Shown one piece after another: positions 1-10,382 of a DNA stretch of 64,000 nucleotides. Within the stretch, counting starts at the first letter, position 1. Each line of letters starts with the position of its first letter. Both the position numbers and the translations under genes were made by a program. This DNA is from Siphonodentalium dalli (lineage: Eukaryota > Mollusca > Scaphopoda > Gadilida > Siphonodentaliidae): the NCBI GenBank assembly GCA_032622095.1, contig CP136069.1:123742126-123806125 (forward strand). The letters run 5' to 3'. The notes beneath the pieces were generated by a model, which was not told the origin of the DNA, ran no database searches, and worked only from the letters and a program-made list of their open reading frames with translations.

Positions 1-492
1 ACCAAAGTCATACACATTTATTAACCTCAGTTTAACCGTTCACACAGACTCTGATGCTCTTTATTATTAAACCTAATGTGCAATTGGTCTACACTAAGGG
101 TAGCTATATTAACATATTTTTATTTGAAAAAAGAACAACTCTGTTTAAAATGATTCTGACTAATCTCAGAATTACAGGTGCACAGGTTCCCATGATGTAA
201 AGATCTGTGTCAAGTTTCATAACAATTAAGCAATATATGAATTAATAAAAAGTTGGACAAAATTATGTAACATGTATGTCGCAATAAATTTCTATGTCAA
301 CAAAGGGGATGATTCTATAAAAAAAAAGTCTGACAGATATCATAATAACTGGTGCACAGACTCTCATGGTGGTAAATATCTGTGCCAAGTTTAAAACTGG
401 AAAATGTTGGAATACAAGCTTGGATGGGGAGATGAATAAGTTTATTCCAATACCCCCCCCCCCCCCCCCCCTTGCAACTTGCGGAGGGTAGA
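1..492 (-). repeat. Diverged copy of the CCCCGCAACGAAG tandem-cored repeat
   Basis: Read on the minus strand, this stretch has the core motif of the family seen at 12.8-13.9 and 20.2-21.2 kb: a 'gggaacctgtgcacctg'-like block followed by 'aaacttggcacagat'-like sequence. The block appears near 180-230 and 345-400, a spacing of about 168 bp like the roughly 170-bp unit of the better copies. A poly-C run at 461-480 and a degraded 'ccgcaa...gggg' border near 455-490 match the family's 5' end. It is old and diverged, so the outer limits are approximate. Confidence 0.5.
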
Positions 493-780
493 ATAAATAG
501 TCAAAATTAGAGAAACATCTATCATACCCAAGGCCTGTATTAAGCTAGGGTCAGTATCAGTCCAATATCTAGCAACAAGCGTGATATTAACGTATCTACA
601 ACTGGATGTTTTGTGATGTCTTGTGAAGGATTTTAATCTCTTGACTGCTGTATGGCATCATGTCCTGACTAATTGATGTTATGACCATTTTTCAGTGGAA
701 AAATAACAAGAATATCACAATTATTTTTTACTAAAAGCTCTAGAACTGATTTAGAAGAAAATAAAATTCATGAAAAGAAT
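493..780. other. No recognisable feature
   Basis: AT-rich sequence between the repeat and the LINE fragment. I see no long reading frame, clear inverted repeat or RNA gene. Confidence 0.4.
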
Positions 781-1463
781 TTGAACAACCATCTGTACTG
801 GAAAATTGTAACTCTTGTCATTCCAAATATGCCATGCGCTCAGATAGGATGGGAGCATAAACTAAAACTAGAAACAAACAAAATTCGTTGGGATTCAATA
901 TATAAGCAAACATTTAAAACAACGAAAAACACGAAACTGCAAGCCTTTCAATTTCAAATAAATCACAACACTTTAGTCACAAATGTCTTCCTTGAAAAAT
1001 GTAAGATTATAACATCAAAATTGTGCACATTCTGTGAAAAGGAAAATGAAACTATAGAACATTTGTTGGTTACCTGTCATCAGAGCAAAATTCTTTGGGA
1101 AGAAATTTCAAAAACAATGTAACCAAATGTAACAAGAAAATTCCAACAAAGATTGAAGAATTACTTTTCGGAATTGACTCAGACTTTGTCATGAGCACAC
1201 TAGCAATTAATAATATACTACTATTAATAATACGAATATTTATGTGACAAGGTGCAATAAGAATAATCTATGTCAAAAAAGGGCAATACACTTGTAAAAC
1301 AAGAATACAATCTTGAAAAGCAGGCAGTAAAATGGACTGATTCTACAAATAAAGCCTTTGATAATAAGTGGAACAGTGTCCTCAATTTATTTAACGACCC
1401 TTGACCAGATATTATTCTGTTCAAACTTTAATTGAATTGATAAAAAAAAAAAAAAAAAAAAAA
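781..1463 (+). mobile_element. 3' fragment of an L1/Tx1-like LINE with poly(A) tail
   Basis: The frame at 781-1122 encodes the C-terminal end of a non-LTR retrotransposon ORF2. It shows a KLQAFQFQINHNTL-like block, then a reverse-transcriptase-associated zinc knuckle (C-x2-C ... H-x4-C: LCTFC, EHLLVTC). After the stop at 1122 other frames continue as degraded ORF2 tail (IEELLFGIDSDF, then NKWNSVLNLF). An A-run of about 22 bases at 1442-1463 fits the retrotransposon poly(A) tail. It lacks the endonuclease and reverse transcriptase, so it is a 5'-truncated dead copy. The first codon of the frame is TTG and is not a real start. Confidence 0.75.
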
Positions 1464-1638
1464 ACAATTCTATTATTAGACCGACCCTGCAGTATCACAA
1501 AAATTGAATTATAATAAGAATAACTGTCGAAATGACACATTAACAAGAATAAATTCTATAGATAATTTAATAAGACAGAACAAGAAAAATGATAAGTTTC
1601 AAAAACAGAGATTATTCAAATGTGCATGTGATAGATAG

Positions 1639-1778
1639 AGGATATCCAGACTTTTTCAGTGGATATGGGTTATATCTCATGAGTGATGACAAAACATTGA
1701 ATTTCCACGAGTGGAAATTCAAATGTTTTGTCATCACGAATGAGATTTAACCCATATCCACTGAAAAAGTGTGGATAT
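1639..1778. repeat. Foldback (hairpin) element
   Basis: The two halves are near-perfect reverse complements: 'ttttcagtggatatgggtt' near 1652-1670 pairs with 'aacccatatccactgaaaa' near 1749-1767, and 'gatgacaaaacattgaatt' pairs with its complement across a very short centre near 1708-1712. The structure is about 140 bp and would form a long hairpin. It fits a MITE or foldback element. No clear target duplication was seen. Confidence 0.7.
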
Positions 1779-1794
1779 TCTGTTTATTATAGCC

Positions 1795-2050
1795 TTTAGT
1801 TACTTGCCTATGGCCCCCCAATGAATGTCAATACATCAGAAATTTCAAGCTGACACATTACGCCCAAAACAATAGTCCCATATTAAAACACTCAAAAAGT
1901 ATATATTTTGTATTTATTATATACTTTCGTTACTTGCCGATGGCCCCCAATGAATGTCAGTACATGATGTGTTCAGGAAATCATTCACTATGAAGTATAA
2001 CCTGACTACACACACGATGATCCATACGGCGCAATAATACCAGTGAGATA
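1795..2050. repeat. Two direct repeats of about 130 bp
   Basis: The segment 'ttacttgccTatggcccccc...aatgaatgtcaatacat' at about 1800-1840 recurs at about 1931-1970 as 'ttacttgccgatggccccc...aatgaatgtcagtacat', roughly 131 bp downstream. Its role is unknown. A short palindrome (agtgagatat/atatctcact) follows at about 2042-2064. Confidence 0.55.
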
Positions 2051-2090
2051 TTGATATCTCACTAGTGGGATATCACTTATATCTCACTGT

Positions 2091-2800
2091 AGTATAGCCG
2101 GAGAAGGGTTGGACCTAGAAGAAATTGGTAGAGAAGCGATTTTTATGTCATTGAACGCGGGAACATCTCCAGAACAACATATCCAAAATCCGCTAAAATC
2201 CGCTTTGAGCAATTTTCTCTACATCACTTTGAAATATTGTCACCTTTGTGTTGATTTTCAAATTCGCAATAAATTGTAAAACAGTGGGTACCAAGATGAC
2301 ATTGACAGATAACTATAATTGTTACTATTATTACCCCAGTCTATATTACCCTTTATATATTAGTCAATATTGATGAAAATTTCGGCCCTATTTTAATATT
2401 TTTTACGAAATTATCATACACTTGCGCAAAAAAAGTGTTTCTTTTTCAAAAATATCTCCGAGTAATTTGCATATTTTTTGGAAATTGGATAATCGAATGT
2501 ATCGCAAATAGCATTATAATATGCACATGCATGTCCTCAATACAACAGTATGAAATATGTATAATTTAATTAATAATAGAGCACGAATATCTGAAAAATA
2601 TTAACCCTACCCCCAAAAAATAAAATTTCAGGTACAAAAATGGAAAATATAAAAACACTTAAAATATAACACTAACTATTTATTGATTAACTATGATGTA
2701 TGCGTAATACTTTAAAGTCATTATAGTGACATGTTTATAGAAGAGTGTTGGTTATGTTGTGAATATGACAGAGAAACCCCGATATTATAATATATACAAT
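2091..2800 (+). repeat. Left terminal inverted repeat of the 5-kb transposon
   Basis: Reverse complement of about 6400-7131. Recognisable paired blocks are the outer end, the doubled 'ccgctaaaatccgc' motif near 2190-2210, and the inner 'gttaatcaataaatag' block (here as its complement near 2680-2700). Inner limit approximate. Confidence 0.75.
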
Positions 2801-3018
2801 GTATATAGTCGGAAAAGGCAAAACATTATCAACTCGACCATTGGACCTGGTATAACTACTCATAGCATAATATCTGATGTATTTTACTAATCAGAACAGC
2901 AGTTCATACACACACTGTCGTAATGTGTTACAACGTGACCTTCATAATCCAAGATGGGTGTCATAATAGGGACCAAAATTTAGAGAAAGTAATGTTTTGT
3001 CATATTTGTGTTCCACTT

Positions 3019-5602
3019 TCACCTCTCAGACTCGCCTTCAGCAATGAGAATTTCCTCCGAATTTTTACAGCCATCACCACGACAGTCACCGCAGGCTATA
3101 GCACACTGGAGTCCACTTTTTCTACATGAACATGAGTTATTCCCACAAGAATTCCTACTCACTATCTTGCACTTGCAACGAACAAATTTTAGCAATGAAT
3201 CGGGTGCAGCTTCTAGGTCTGTCATGACTGGAACTAATTGTGTCCCTTGGGTTTTCCACACCCATAATGTTGGGTCCATATGTGTGTCCCACAGAGATTT
3301 CCATATCATAACCTGCATGTGAACTCTTATGCTATGGAAATATGCTGCCCATTCCGTCGGTGGTAATTTCTGCGGATCCAATAATCCTCTGGCCAAGGAA
3401 ATCATTTCCATGAATTTCCTCAAACCATTCAGCGTGTCATCCATTTTGCCAGCATAAATAATGAACAATTTCACACCAACATCGCCAACGAGTTTTTCGT
3501 CAGCTGTATGTTGCTTATGACACTCGCCATTTGTTGTATATCGGGCGACTCTATTTTCTTTAGCATGCTTGTTTTACCTTGCCCGTATGTTCTGATGTTG
3601 TGCCGCATCCAGTCCAGGCATAAAGAAAAAGAATGTTGGTCATCCTTCTGCACAATATCTTGGATTTTCCAGATAGCTACACCACCCTTGACTGTCTTCC
3701 CTGCATTTGAAAGGAAGTATATATCTGCCATGTCTTCATTCCAATGGTACAAGAGGAGGATTAACAAATTAGTGCCATCGGCGCAACAATTACCTCTTTC
3801 CCATCTGGTGTCCGAGATTGTCAGTTTTGATATCTGTCCAACATGTGGATCAAGTGTTTCCAAAACGTTGTCAGTGTCAGACAGAAGACCAGTTTCGTTG
3901 TCTACAGCGTTGACAATTTCGCCCCGCTGATTCTGTATCCGTTATGTCAGGCAGTACTATATCTGGTTATTCGACGACAGCCGATGTTAACTTGTTACAT
4001 TTTGGCACTCGTAGAATATATGTTCCATATTACCCGACCAATTGGGTCTATGTTTGCTCGCTTACTGAAAAGCCGCCCTGCATGCAAGAGCAAATCTGAA
4101 TTGATATCTGGGGCAATGTATGTACGAACTGGAGCTGGAGCAGAGGCTTGTATGTGACTATTGAAAGTCACTTTTCGGGACAACTCATGTATTGGTGAAT
4201 AGGCACTCCTTTGCCTTTCACAATAGCATCAACCTTGGATCTTGGTTGTCTTATGACTAACTGTTGTCTTGGTTGTAGTGGGGAATCATCGCATGTAGCA
4301 ATTATTTACATTGCATGAAATATCACGTGACCATCTAGTGTTGCAACATTATGGTCCACGTTATCTGCAACCCACTGCGTGAACGCCCCTGAGAAATATG
4401 AAGCAAGAACACTGTTGTCATCTTCGGCCTGGATTATTGACTGCTTGTACAACTCAACTTCAGCGTAATTATTCGAGAAGCCTAATCGCGATAGTTCCGT
4501 TACAAGCCATTTGGACCCAAATATATGGTCCAGGTCGACACCAAGGCCGAATAAAATCGGTGATACCACTGATCGTGGTCGTGCTGCTTGAATAATAGAC
4601 TGGCCAATACTAATTTGCTTCAAGTCTAAAGGAACCAGAACTTTCAACAGAGTTAGCAGGTGGGCTGTGATCAAACGATTACCTCGCTCAACATCAGAAA
4701 TGTCATCCATGTACACTGTACTCCATCTCACTCAATTGAGCTCTGGTAATATTGGCAGCTGCCATTACTATCCTCTCGGCTTCTTCCTCAATGTCATGTT
4801 TTTCTCGGCGTACCACATATCATTGATTATGAAATTGGCCATATTTCTGAAACAAATAACGTTGCTTCGACCATCCACTTCAGAAAAAACTAGGTAGGTC
4901 CGATAGTGGTCAAGTAACTTCTCCTTTAGCCATTTTATGGAATATACTTCGGACACACCAGATAATTCTACCATCTTACTATGAAGTCCATAGAGAGTGT
5001 ATAATTAGTCACCAGATTCTGACTCAATCCACTCACAGACCATTTGAAACCATTGCTGCATTTCATAGTCTATTTTCCGACCGGACTGTGGCTTTCGATC
5101 CGTTGATACTGTGATATCTGTTTTCAACATGAAACGAGTGAGACAACTGTCATGGTAAACAGCTTCAGCCGCAACCAGATCAATACAACCATAATGTTTT
5201 GTTTGGACAGAAAGATCAACGACTCCCCCCTTTTCGCGCAACACTCTAATAACTTGTCGCGCACTGGAAGTGTGGTGACACTTCAAACTTGTGTTCTAAG
5301 AAAATTTATGGGCATGTTGTCCACATATCAAGCAGTCATCTTTGTAATTGAAAGGTAACAGGCTAGATCTGACTCGATTTTGTCGATGACATCTCAACAT
5401 TGCCACTAGCACTGCACAAACCTCTCTTAGAATCTGTAAAATCACGTCTGCATTTTCTATGTAGCAACACATTTCTAATAGGACTTGCACTAATGCGACT
5501 ATTTAAGTAAAGCACGACGCCGAAACTAATTAGGGTTAATATGCCTTTTCTCCGAAACAGCAACTGACTGCTCTTTATCAAACCCAATACTACATATGAC
5601 AC
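3019..5602 (-). pseudogene. Decayed multidomain transposon gene (CXC-like, possible PIN/FEN-like nuclease)
   Basis: A chain of minus-strand frames reads as one eroded protein. N-terminal pieces at 5296-5602 hold LLHRKCRRDFT and a Cys pair (DDCLICG). Next come 5005-5286 (VYHDSCLTRF), 4768-4974 (YSIKWLKEKLLDHY) and 4306-4731 (FGLGVDLDHIFGSKWL, then VADNVDHNVATLDG). A TAA immediately follows, with homologous sequence continuing past it. Further pieces are 3995-4183 and 3471-3930 (ADGTNLLILLLYHW, GQGKTSMLKK). The C-terminal piece 3019-3474 has a cysteine-rich block (RCKCKIVSRNSCGNNSCSCR...CGDCRGDGC) resembling a CXC/tesmin fold. In another frame at about 3595-3620 a TGCGTTSE motif is visible, probably a mutated GCD motif. 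I recall this domain order from unnamed metazoan repeat proteins. The EADT / D-x-D / GCD motifs suggest a PIN/FEN-type nuclease, which is inference. Confidence 0.7.
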
Positions 5603-5741
5603 ATAAGTCAGCCGATAAATGACTAGTGTCCCCTGGTGCCAATTCCTCAGACATATATATAATAATACACCTATTAATATGACACTGATTAATCTAAAAT
5701 GATAGAAAATGTGATTCTAATAAAACAATGAATTACAACAC

Positions 5742-5812
5742 TCTCGCCGAGATAGCTTAACAAGTGAGAATTACAATCAAATTGATTTCAGTTCGAATAC
5801 AGACCGCGAAAG
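5742..5812 (+). repeat. Possible tRNA-like SINE head
   Basis: An A-box-like TAGCTTAACAAG at 5753-5764 and a B-box-like GTTCGAATAC at 5791-5800 are about 26 bp apart, as in pol III internal promoters of tRNA-derived SINEs. No acceptor stem or cloverleaf could be drawn, so a functional tRNA is unlikely. It may be a relic or chance. Confidence 0.25.
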
Positions 5813-6217
5813 CGTGGCCTATCGATCCTTTTGATTTTAGGAGTGTCTCTAGCGTTGGTTGACACCGTTAGGTTTCAGCAGGAGACGAAGTTTGACAAAA
5901 CAATTTAATATATATATAATATTAATACACGTGTATCGATATGATAATAGTGCTGCGAAGTAGCTTTGCGATGTTAGCGAGAGTTGCATACAAGTGACAA
6001 AATGTGTCGATGCTTTGTGGGTGGCGGATGCCTGACCAATTAACAAAGAGCATTTGGATACGAATAGTTCAGTACACAATGCTACATTGTTTGGTGTAGC
6101 ATCACTATACTTTATGACGCATGAAGATCATATTTGACGCTCTTTACTAACTCCATGTGTAATAGCCATTCAGTGTGATTGCATGGGAGAATCAAAACAA
6201 AATGGTTTAAATGTGAG

Positions 6218-6242
6218 CCCCCCCCCCCCCCCCCCCCCCCCC
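6218..6242. repeat. Poly-C tract
   Basis: An uninterrupted run of about 25 C residues. Such runs recur at 461-480, 20220-20234, 47526-47539 and 63978-63996, mostly beside dispersed repeats. Confidence 0.9.
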
Positions 6243-6399
6243 TGCACAGTTCTCAGGTTCATTATTTCCCAGTCGGATTTAGGTGGATTTTGGAATATCA
6301 TGAGATATCCACCACAAACCTGCCCCAAACTCGGTTCTGAAAATATTTATATCAAGTTCAGCAGCTGAGTTAACAATTGCTCGCCTTTTATTGGGTCAA

Positions 6400-7131
6400 T
6401 TTACATATACTATACGGGTTTTCTCTGTTATATTCATAAAATAACCACTACTTTTCTATAAACATGCTACCAAAATGATTTAGAAGTATTACAAATACCC
6501 CACAGTTAATCAATAAATAGGTAGTGTTATAATTTTAAGTATTTTATTTTTTCCAATATTTTACCTAAAATGTCATGTTTTGGGGGTAGGGTTAATATTT
6601 TTCAGATATTTGTACTCTATGTTTAATTAAATTATCCACGTTTTATATTGACGTATTCAGGACATGCTTGTGCACATTTTAAGATCATTTGCGACACATT
6701 AGATTGACAAATCTCCAAACAATGTACCATATACTCGGATATATTTTTGAAAACGCGACACATTTTTGCGAAACTGAATGATATTCTCGTTAAAAAAATT
6801 AAAATTTCGCGGAAACTGTGGCCAATATTGACTTATTTACAACGTTAAATATATACTGGATGTAATACATATCACAGTTACAATAATATATCAATGTTAT
6901 CTTGGTACCCAATGTTTGCCAATAAATAACTCATTAGAAAATCAGCACACATATTTGAAAGGGGACCCCTATTTTAAAGTGATGTAGAAAAAATTGCTCA
7001 AAGCGGATTTTAGCGGATTTTGGATATATTATTCGGGAGATATTCCCGCGTCCAATGACATAAAAATCGCTTCTCTACCAATTTCTTCTAGGTTCACCAT
7101 TTTTTTTCGCCTTCTCCGACTATACTACTGC
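6400..7131 (-). repeat. Right terminal inverted repeat of the 5-kb transposon
   Basis: Reverse complement of the left arm at 2091-2800, sharing the same ordered blocks. It ends 'gccttctccgactatact' at about 7131. Confidence 0.75.
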
Positions 7132-7525
7132 TAAAACCTTATAATTCATGGGCAAGTATATAATAAATAGATATATTGTTATAAGAATTTATTTTTTCAT
7201 TTTTAATGTATATTGATTATGTATAACTTTAATATGTAATCGAGACAGACTATGAAAAGAAAAATAAATTATAAAAAAAAAAACCACAAAACCCTAAAAA
7301 ACTGACTTCACTGAAAGGCTATTGTAATAAAAAAAAATCCTGGAATGTTCTATAATATAATCTTCAAAATAGGAGATTCAATCTTCCTAAAAAGTAAAAT
7401 TTGCCATGTTTTTTGTCAAATATAAGGTACCTTAATCAAACTCTGAAATGAGTCTGTAGATAATACGGACCATATAGCTCACAACGTTCAATTTTACTTC
7501 CGTAATAATGACAGAAGCGAAGAGG
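7132..7525. other. No recognisable feature
   Basis: AT-rich sequence with short A-runs. It lies between the 5-kb transposon and the first MITE upstream of the PIGG exon. No exon or repeat pairing recognised. Confidence 0.4.
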
Positions 7526-7529
7526 TTAA

Positions 7530-7780
7530 CCCTTCCATGACTGGAGCTTCCTGAATTTTTGCGAAAACCCGGAGCCAGTGCATTCTCTTATATATGAGAG
7601 TATTCCATAGGGACCCTCACAGATACTAGTATAAGAGGATACATTGGCCTAACACTATTTACCTTGACAATGTAAGCCAGTACATTCTCTTATATTTGCA
7701 AGGCTCCCTCACATATATAAGAGAATGCACTGGCACAGGATCTTTAATTCTGCACCAGCACAGCTCCCATCATGAAAGTA
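7530..7780 (+). mobile_element. piggyBac-like MITE (family B), copy 1
   Basis: The left end is TTAA followed by CCCTTCCATGACTGGAGC. The right end is its degraded complement (gctcccatcatgaaag). Inside are inverted 'cattctcttatatatgag' arms, giving a foldback. TTAA with CCC-starting ends is the hallmark of piggyBac-type elements. Related copies occur at 8376-8610, 8955-9050 and 9650-9770. Confidence 0.65.
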
Positions 7781-7802
7781 TTTAATGTGATGTGTCATCT
7801 CT

Positions 7803-8052
7803 AAGCCTTGAAATAGCGTGCCTGTCATTTGCAGAATGAGGTCCCCAGAGGGTGAATTTAGTGATGCTACCCTGCATAGCGGGCTACATCACAAATTCTC
7901 CCTCTGGGAACCTCATTCTGCTGAGGTGTAAGCAGAATGAGGTCCCCAAAGGGTGAATTTGGTGATGCTAGCCCGCTATGCGGGGTAGCATCACTAAATT
8001 CACCCTCTGGGGACCTCATTCTGCAAATGACAGGCACGCTATTTCAAGGCTT
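7803..8052 (+). mobile_element. hAT-like palindromic MITE (family A), copy 1
   Basis: The ends are aagccttgaaatag and its complement ctatttcaaggctt. Four alternating arms of 'cagaatgaggtccccagagg'-like sequence and its complement make a double hairpin. Cleaner copies at 9258 and 10651 carry perfect 8-bp target duplications, typical of hAT. Here 'tcatctct' lies directly left and 5 bp beyond the right end, so a displaced duplication is possible. The right end is only 24 bp from the PIGG splice acceptor at 8076. Confidence 0.75.
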
Positions 8053-8076
8053 GGGACTCATCTCTGATTATTACAG

Positions 8077-8359
8077 GGGCATCATGGAAGCACGGCTCGT
8101 CTATGCTGCAGCTATATTCCTTGTGGGTACTGCCTGTTCTCCTCGATTCACCATCGTCCATCGTTATGAGTCTGTGATAAGTTCATGGATCCTCATCATG
8201 AGTTTACTACTCAAGCCTCATAACACCTGCCTTGTTGCGATGACAACAGCCATGGAGAAGGCAGTAGAATACTCTGTTATCAGGAAGGGCTTGTTTGGAA
8301 AGACAGTCCCCCTAACTCTGTATTGTCTCATGATGGGCCAGACGGCATTCTTTAATCAG
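8077..8359 (+). CDS. PIGG: PIGG, third-from-last coding exon
   Basis: PIGG adds ethanolamine phosphate to the second mannose of GPI anchors in the ER membrane, working with PIGF. This exon encodes part of the C-terminal multi-pass membrane region, not the catalytic phosphodiesterase-like domain. It starts after the acceptor 'tgattattacag' and ends at CAG|GTTTGT. The first base completes a codon, then about 94 residues run from GIMEARLVYAAAIFLVG to LYCLMMGQTAFFNQ. The last residues join in frame (phase 0) to GYSNS in the next exon, reproducing the PIGG 'GQ-x-FF-Q-G-x-SNS' block. Upstream exons, including the catalytic domain, were not found in the window and probably lie to the left. Confidence 0.8.
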
Positions 8360-8375
8360 GTTTGTATTTGACTCA

Positions 8376-8610
8376 AGCTTCCTGAAATTTTTCAAAAACC
8401 ATGTGTCAATGCGTTCTCTTATATACAGTAATGCCCTAATTAATCGACTCTTTAACCACAGCAGAATTATGGGTAACTTTTCAGGATTTAGTCGGAAATA
8501 TGGCTTGTTGCCATTCATCGGAAAGCTCTCCCCTAAAGAGTCGATTAATGAGGCAATTACTGTATGCGAGTCTCCCATAGGGAGTCTCACATATATATGA
8601 GAATACATTG
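8376..8610 (+). mobile_element. piggyBac-like MITE (family B), copy 2, interrupted
   Basis: 'cttcctgaaatttttcaaaaacc' and 'gcgttctcttatata' match copy 1. After the insertion at 8426-8562 the copy resumes with 'gcgagtctcccatagggag' and 'gagaatacattggct'. The outer ends are degraded. Confidence 0.6.
8426..8562 (+). mobile_element. pogo/Tc1-like 137-bp MITE nested in family B
   Basis: The TIRs are CAGTAATGCCCTAATTAATC on the left and the complement of CAGTAATTGCCTCATTAATC on the right, about 28 bp with few mismatches. It is flanked by TA on both sides (8424-8425 and 8563-8564). CAGT-starting ends with a TA duplication fit Tc1/mariner, especially pogo-like elements. There is no coding capacity. 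Confidence 0.75.
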
Positions 8611-8639
8611 GCTTAAAGACATATTATGTACTTATTGTG

Positions 8640-8950
8640 AAATTAATAAGTTGGTATTCAAGCACTATGCCAACTGGAGGAATGTAGCATTTTTGTAAAA
8701 TCGGCAACAAATTTAAACAAATCGACCTTACCACTTCATAGAAAACATCGTAAATATTACTTCTCGAATCGGGATGCAACTATATGCGATAAACTGATGA
8801 AAACGATTTCGCCATCGAGAGTCACTGTATTTAATTAATATATAAGAATGACGGTGCTTGTTGTCAATTTTGATATAATATTTATAAAATTTACTACTTT
8901 GAGCAAGATTATTCTCCATCTCTATTTGATCACCCTACCGAAGTGTTTGA
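8640..8950. other. PIGG intron sequence, no feature
   Basis: AT-rich intron sequence between MITE copies. No exon, repeat pairing or RNA gene recognised. Confidence 0.4.
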
Positions 8951-8954
8951 CATC

Positions 8955-9050
8955 ACTTTAACAATATTTGCATTCTCTTATATTTGCAAAGCTTCTTATG
9001 GGAGACTCTCATATATAAGATAATGCACGGGCATATGGTCTTTACTGCTG
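8955..9050 (+). repeat. piggyBac-like MITE (family B), copy 3, partial
   Basis: Contains 'cattctcttatatttgc', 'gggagactctcatatataag', 'aatgcac' and 'tctttactgctgcaccagc', matching the right half of copy 1. The outer end is missing or diverged. Confidence 0.6.
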
Positions 9051-9257
9051 CACCAGCTGAATCAGTCGGGATTGTATGTAAGTCATATATGGAAGCTGGT
9101 ATGTCAGCAGAGGGTGTAAGACAGAGTGAAAGCAGTGTGTCTGCTGATTAATACATTGTTTAGATTTATCCTTTATTCGCATATATATACCATGGTTGTA
9201 TGTTCAATTGTTATTCAATAAAAATATTATAAAAAAAAAGAAAACAAGTGTCTGGTC

Positions 9258-9408
9258 CAAGCCTTGAAATAGGGTGTCTGTCATTTGCAGAATGAGGTCC
9301 CCAGAGGGTGAATTTGGTGATGCTAGCCCGCTATGCGGGGTAGCATCACTAAATTCACCCTATGGGGACCTCATTCTGCAAATGACAGACACCCTATTTC
9401 AAGGCTTG
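9258..9408 (+). mobile_element. hAT-like palindromic MITE (family A), copy 2
   Basis: A clean 151-bp copy running from caagccttgaaatag to ctatttcaaggcttg, almost entirely self-complementary around 'gctagcccgctatgcggggtagc'. A perfect 8-bp target duplication 'gtctggtc' flanks it (9250-9257 and 9409-9416), supporting a hAT-type transposase as the mobiliser. Confidence 0.85.
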
Positions 9409-9419
9409 GTCTGGTCATA

Positions 9420-9645
9420 TTAGCCTTATTGTTTGTTAAACTACATGTATTTGTCTGTACATCTCTACCAAAGAATGATTAATGAAATCTATAGAGTGTT
9501 TCACTAGCTATCATCTGCTTACATTATCTTACTACATGCATATCCCTAAAAAGAAAGAATTGACTACGCCAATGTGTAATTTTGTTGTCGATTGGCAGAC
9601 ACCTACTTGAACTTTCAATTACGAACTGAATGCAGCAAACACATT
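9420..9645. other. PIGG intron sequence, no feature
   Basis: Intronic AT-rich sequence. Nothing recognised. Confidence 0.4.
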
Positions 9646-9649
9646 TAAC

Positions 9650-9770
9650 CCTTCCATGACTGGAGCTTCCTGAAATTTTGTGAAAACCCTGTGGCAATCC
9701 ATTCTCTTATATATGCGAGTCTCCCACAGGGATCTTTAATGCTGCACCAGCGCAGCTGCTGTCATGAAAG
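9650..9770 (+). mobile_element. piggyBac-like MITE (family B), copy 4
   Basis: Begins TTAA|CCCTTCCATGAC and ends GTCATGAAAGGG|ATAA, the right TTAA having one substitution. The internal 'cattctcttatatatgcgag' and 'ctgcaccagcgcagc' match the other copies. This is the best-bounded copy of the family. Confidence 0.75.
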
Positions 9771-9789
9771 GGATAAGGCTTACATTCAT

Positions 9790-10191
9790 ATTGGTATGAC
9801 TCCACAGCCAGCCATAATAGGAGATAATCAGTCTCTGTTTCGTTGGATATTCGAGATTGAAAACAGTTTGTGAACTCGCGGGCAAGTCAATCTCCCAAAA
9901 TATTTCCTATGGCGGTTATTGGTTGTGAAAAAATTTCCACTATGGGTGGAGCTATCAAAGCAGAATAAATATCAACTGTATGTAAATATATAAATATATA
10001 ATGTATGTAATCTCTACACCAATGGAAGCATATACACATTTCAAAAGGGTGCTTTTGTGGAGTACTATTCCGAATTAAGAATTTGTTTCAAAGCTAGAGA
10101 TTGGCAAATTCAAATCGTGCCAGTAACTGAATATATTACCATATTAATATTGTTAATGTTGGCTCTGAACTTCTGTCTCTTTTCTCTTCAG
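9790..10191. other. PIGG intron end with polypyrimidine tract and acceptor
   Basis: No repeat or exon recognised until the acceptor. 'ttctgtctcttttctcttcag' ends at 10191 and is a strong polypyrimidine tract plus AG. Confidence 0.6.
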
Positions 10192-10382
10192 GGATATTCT
10201 AACAGTCTATCAACTATCGACGTGGCTTCAGGATACATCGGGATAGAAGAATACAAACCTGTAGTGATAGGAACACTTATATCCATGGCCACATATGCTG
10301 GCCCAGTATTCTGGCTACTGTGTCTCACTAAATACCTCCACATCCAAAGTGATCAGAACAGTTCAGACACAAACATTCACAG
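10192..10382 (+). CDS. PIGG: PIGG, penultimate coding exon
   Basis: Starts after a strong 3' splice site and ends CAC AG|GTAACT, leaving a phase-2 codon. It encodes about 63 residues: GYSNSLSTIDVASGYIG, then a hydrophobic segment with TYAGPVFWLLCLTKYL. The SNS-x-ID-x-ASG-x-IG and YAGPV blocks are characteristic of the PIGG C-terminal membrane domain. The split AGG codon joins in frame to the last exon. Confidence 0.85.

Larger units (their letters stand above)
2091..7131 (-). mobile_element. DNA transposon with about 700-bp terminal inverted repeats
   Basis: The left end (agtatagccggagaagg, 2091 onward) and the right end (its complement, ending near 7131) match. The match runs inward for roughly 700 bp on both sides, through the blocks 'caaaatccgctaaaatccgc', 'gggggtagggttaatattt' and 'ctctgtcatattcac'. 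Identity by eye is high but imperfect, with indels. Between the arms lies a minus-strand multidomain gene decayed by stops and frameshifts (3019-5602). The element is inferred to be an old autonomous copy now dead. I could not find a convincing target duplication, so the superfamily is not fixed. Confidence 0.75.

Noticed and set aside
5742-5812. Functional tRNA gene
   Set aside because: A- and B-box-like words are present but no acceptor, D, anticodon and T stems can be formed.
6183-6368. Frame with a proline run
   Set aside because: Product of the poly-C tract inside the long-TIR element.
7937-8076. N-terminal extension of the PIGG exon frame
   Set aside because: This part is MITE sequence plus intron; a clear acceptor lies at 8076 and the protein match starts after it.
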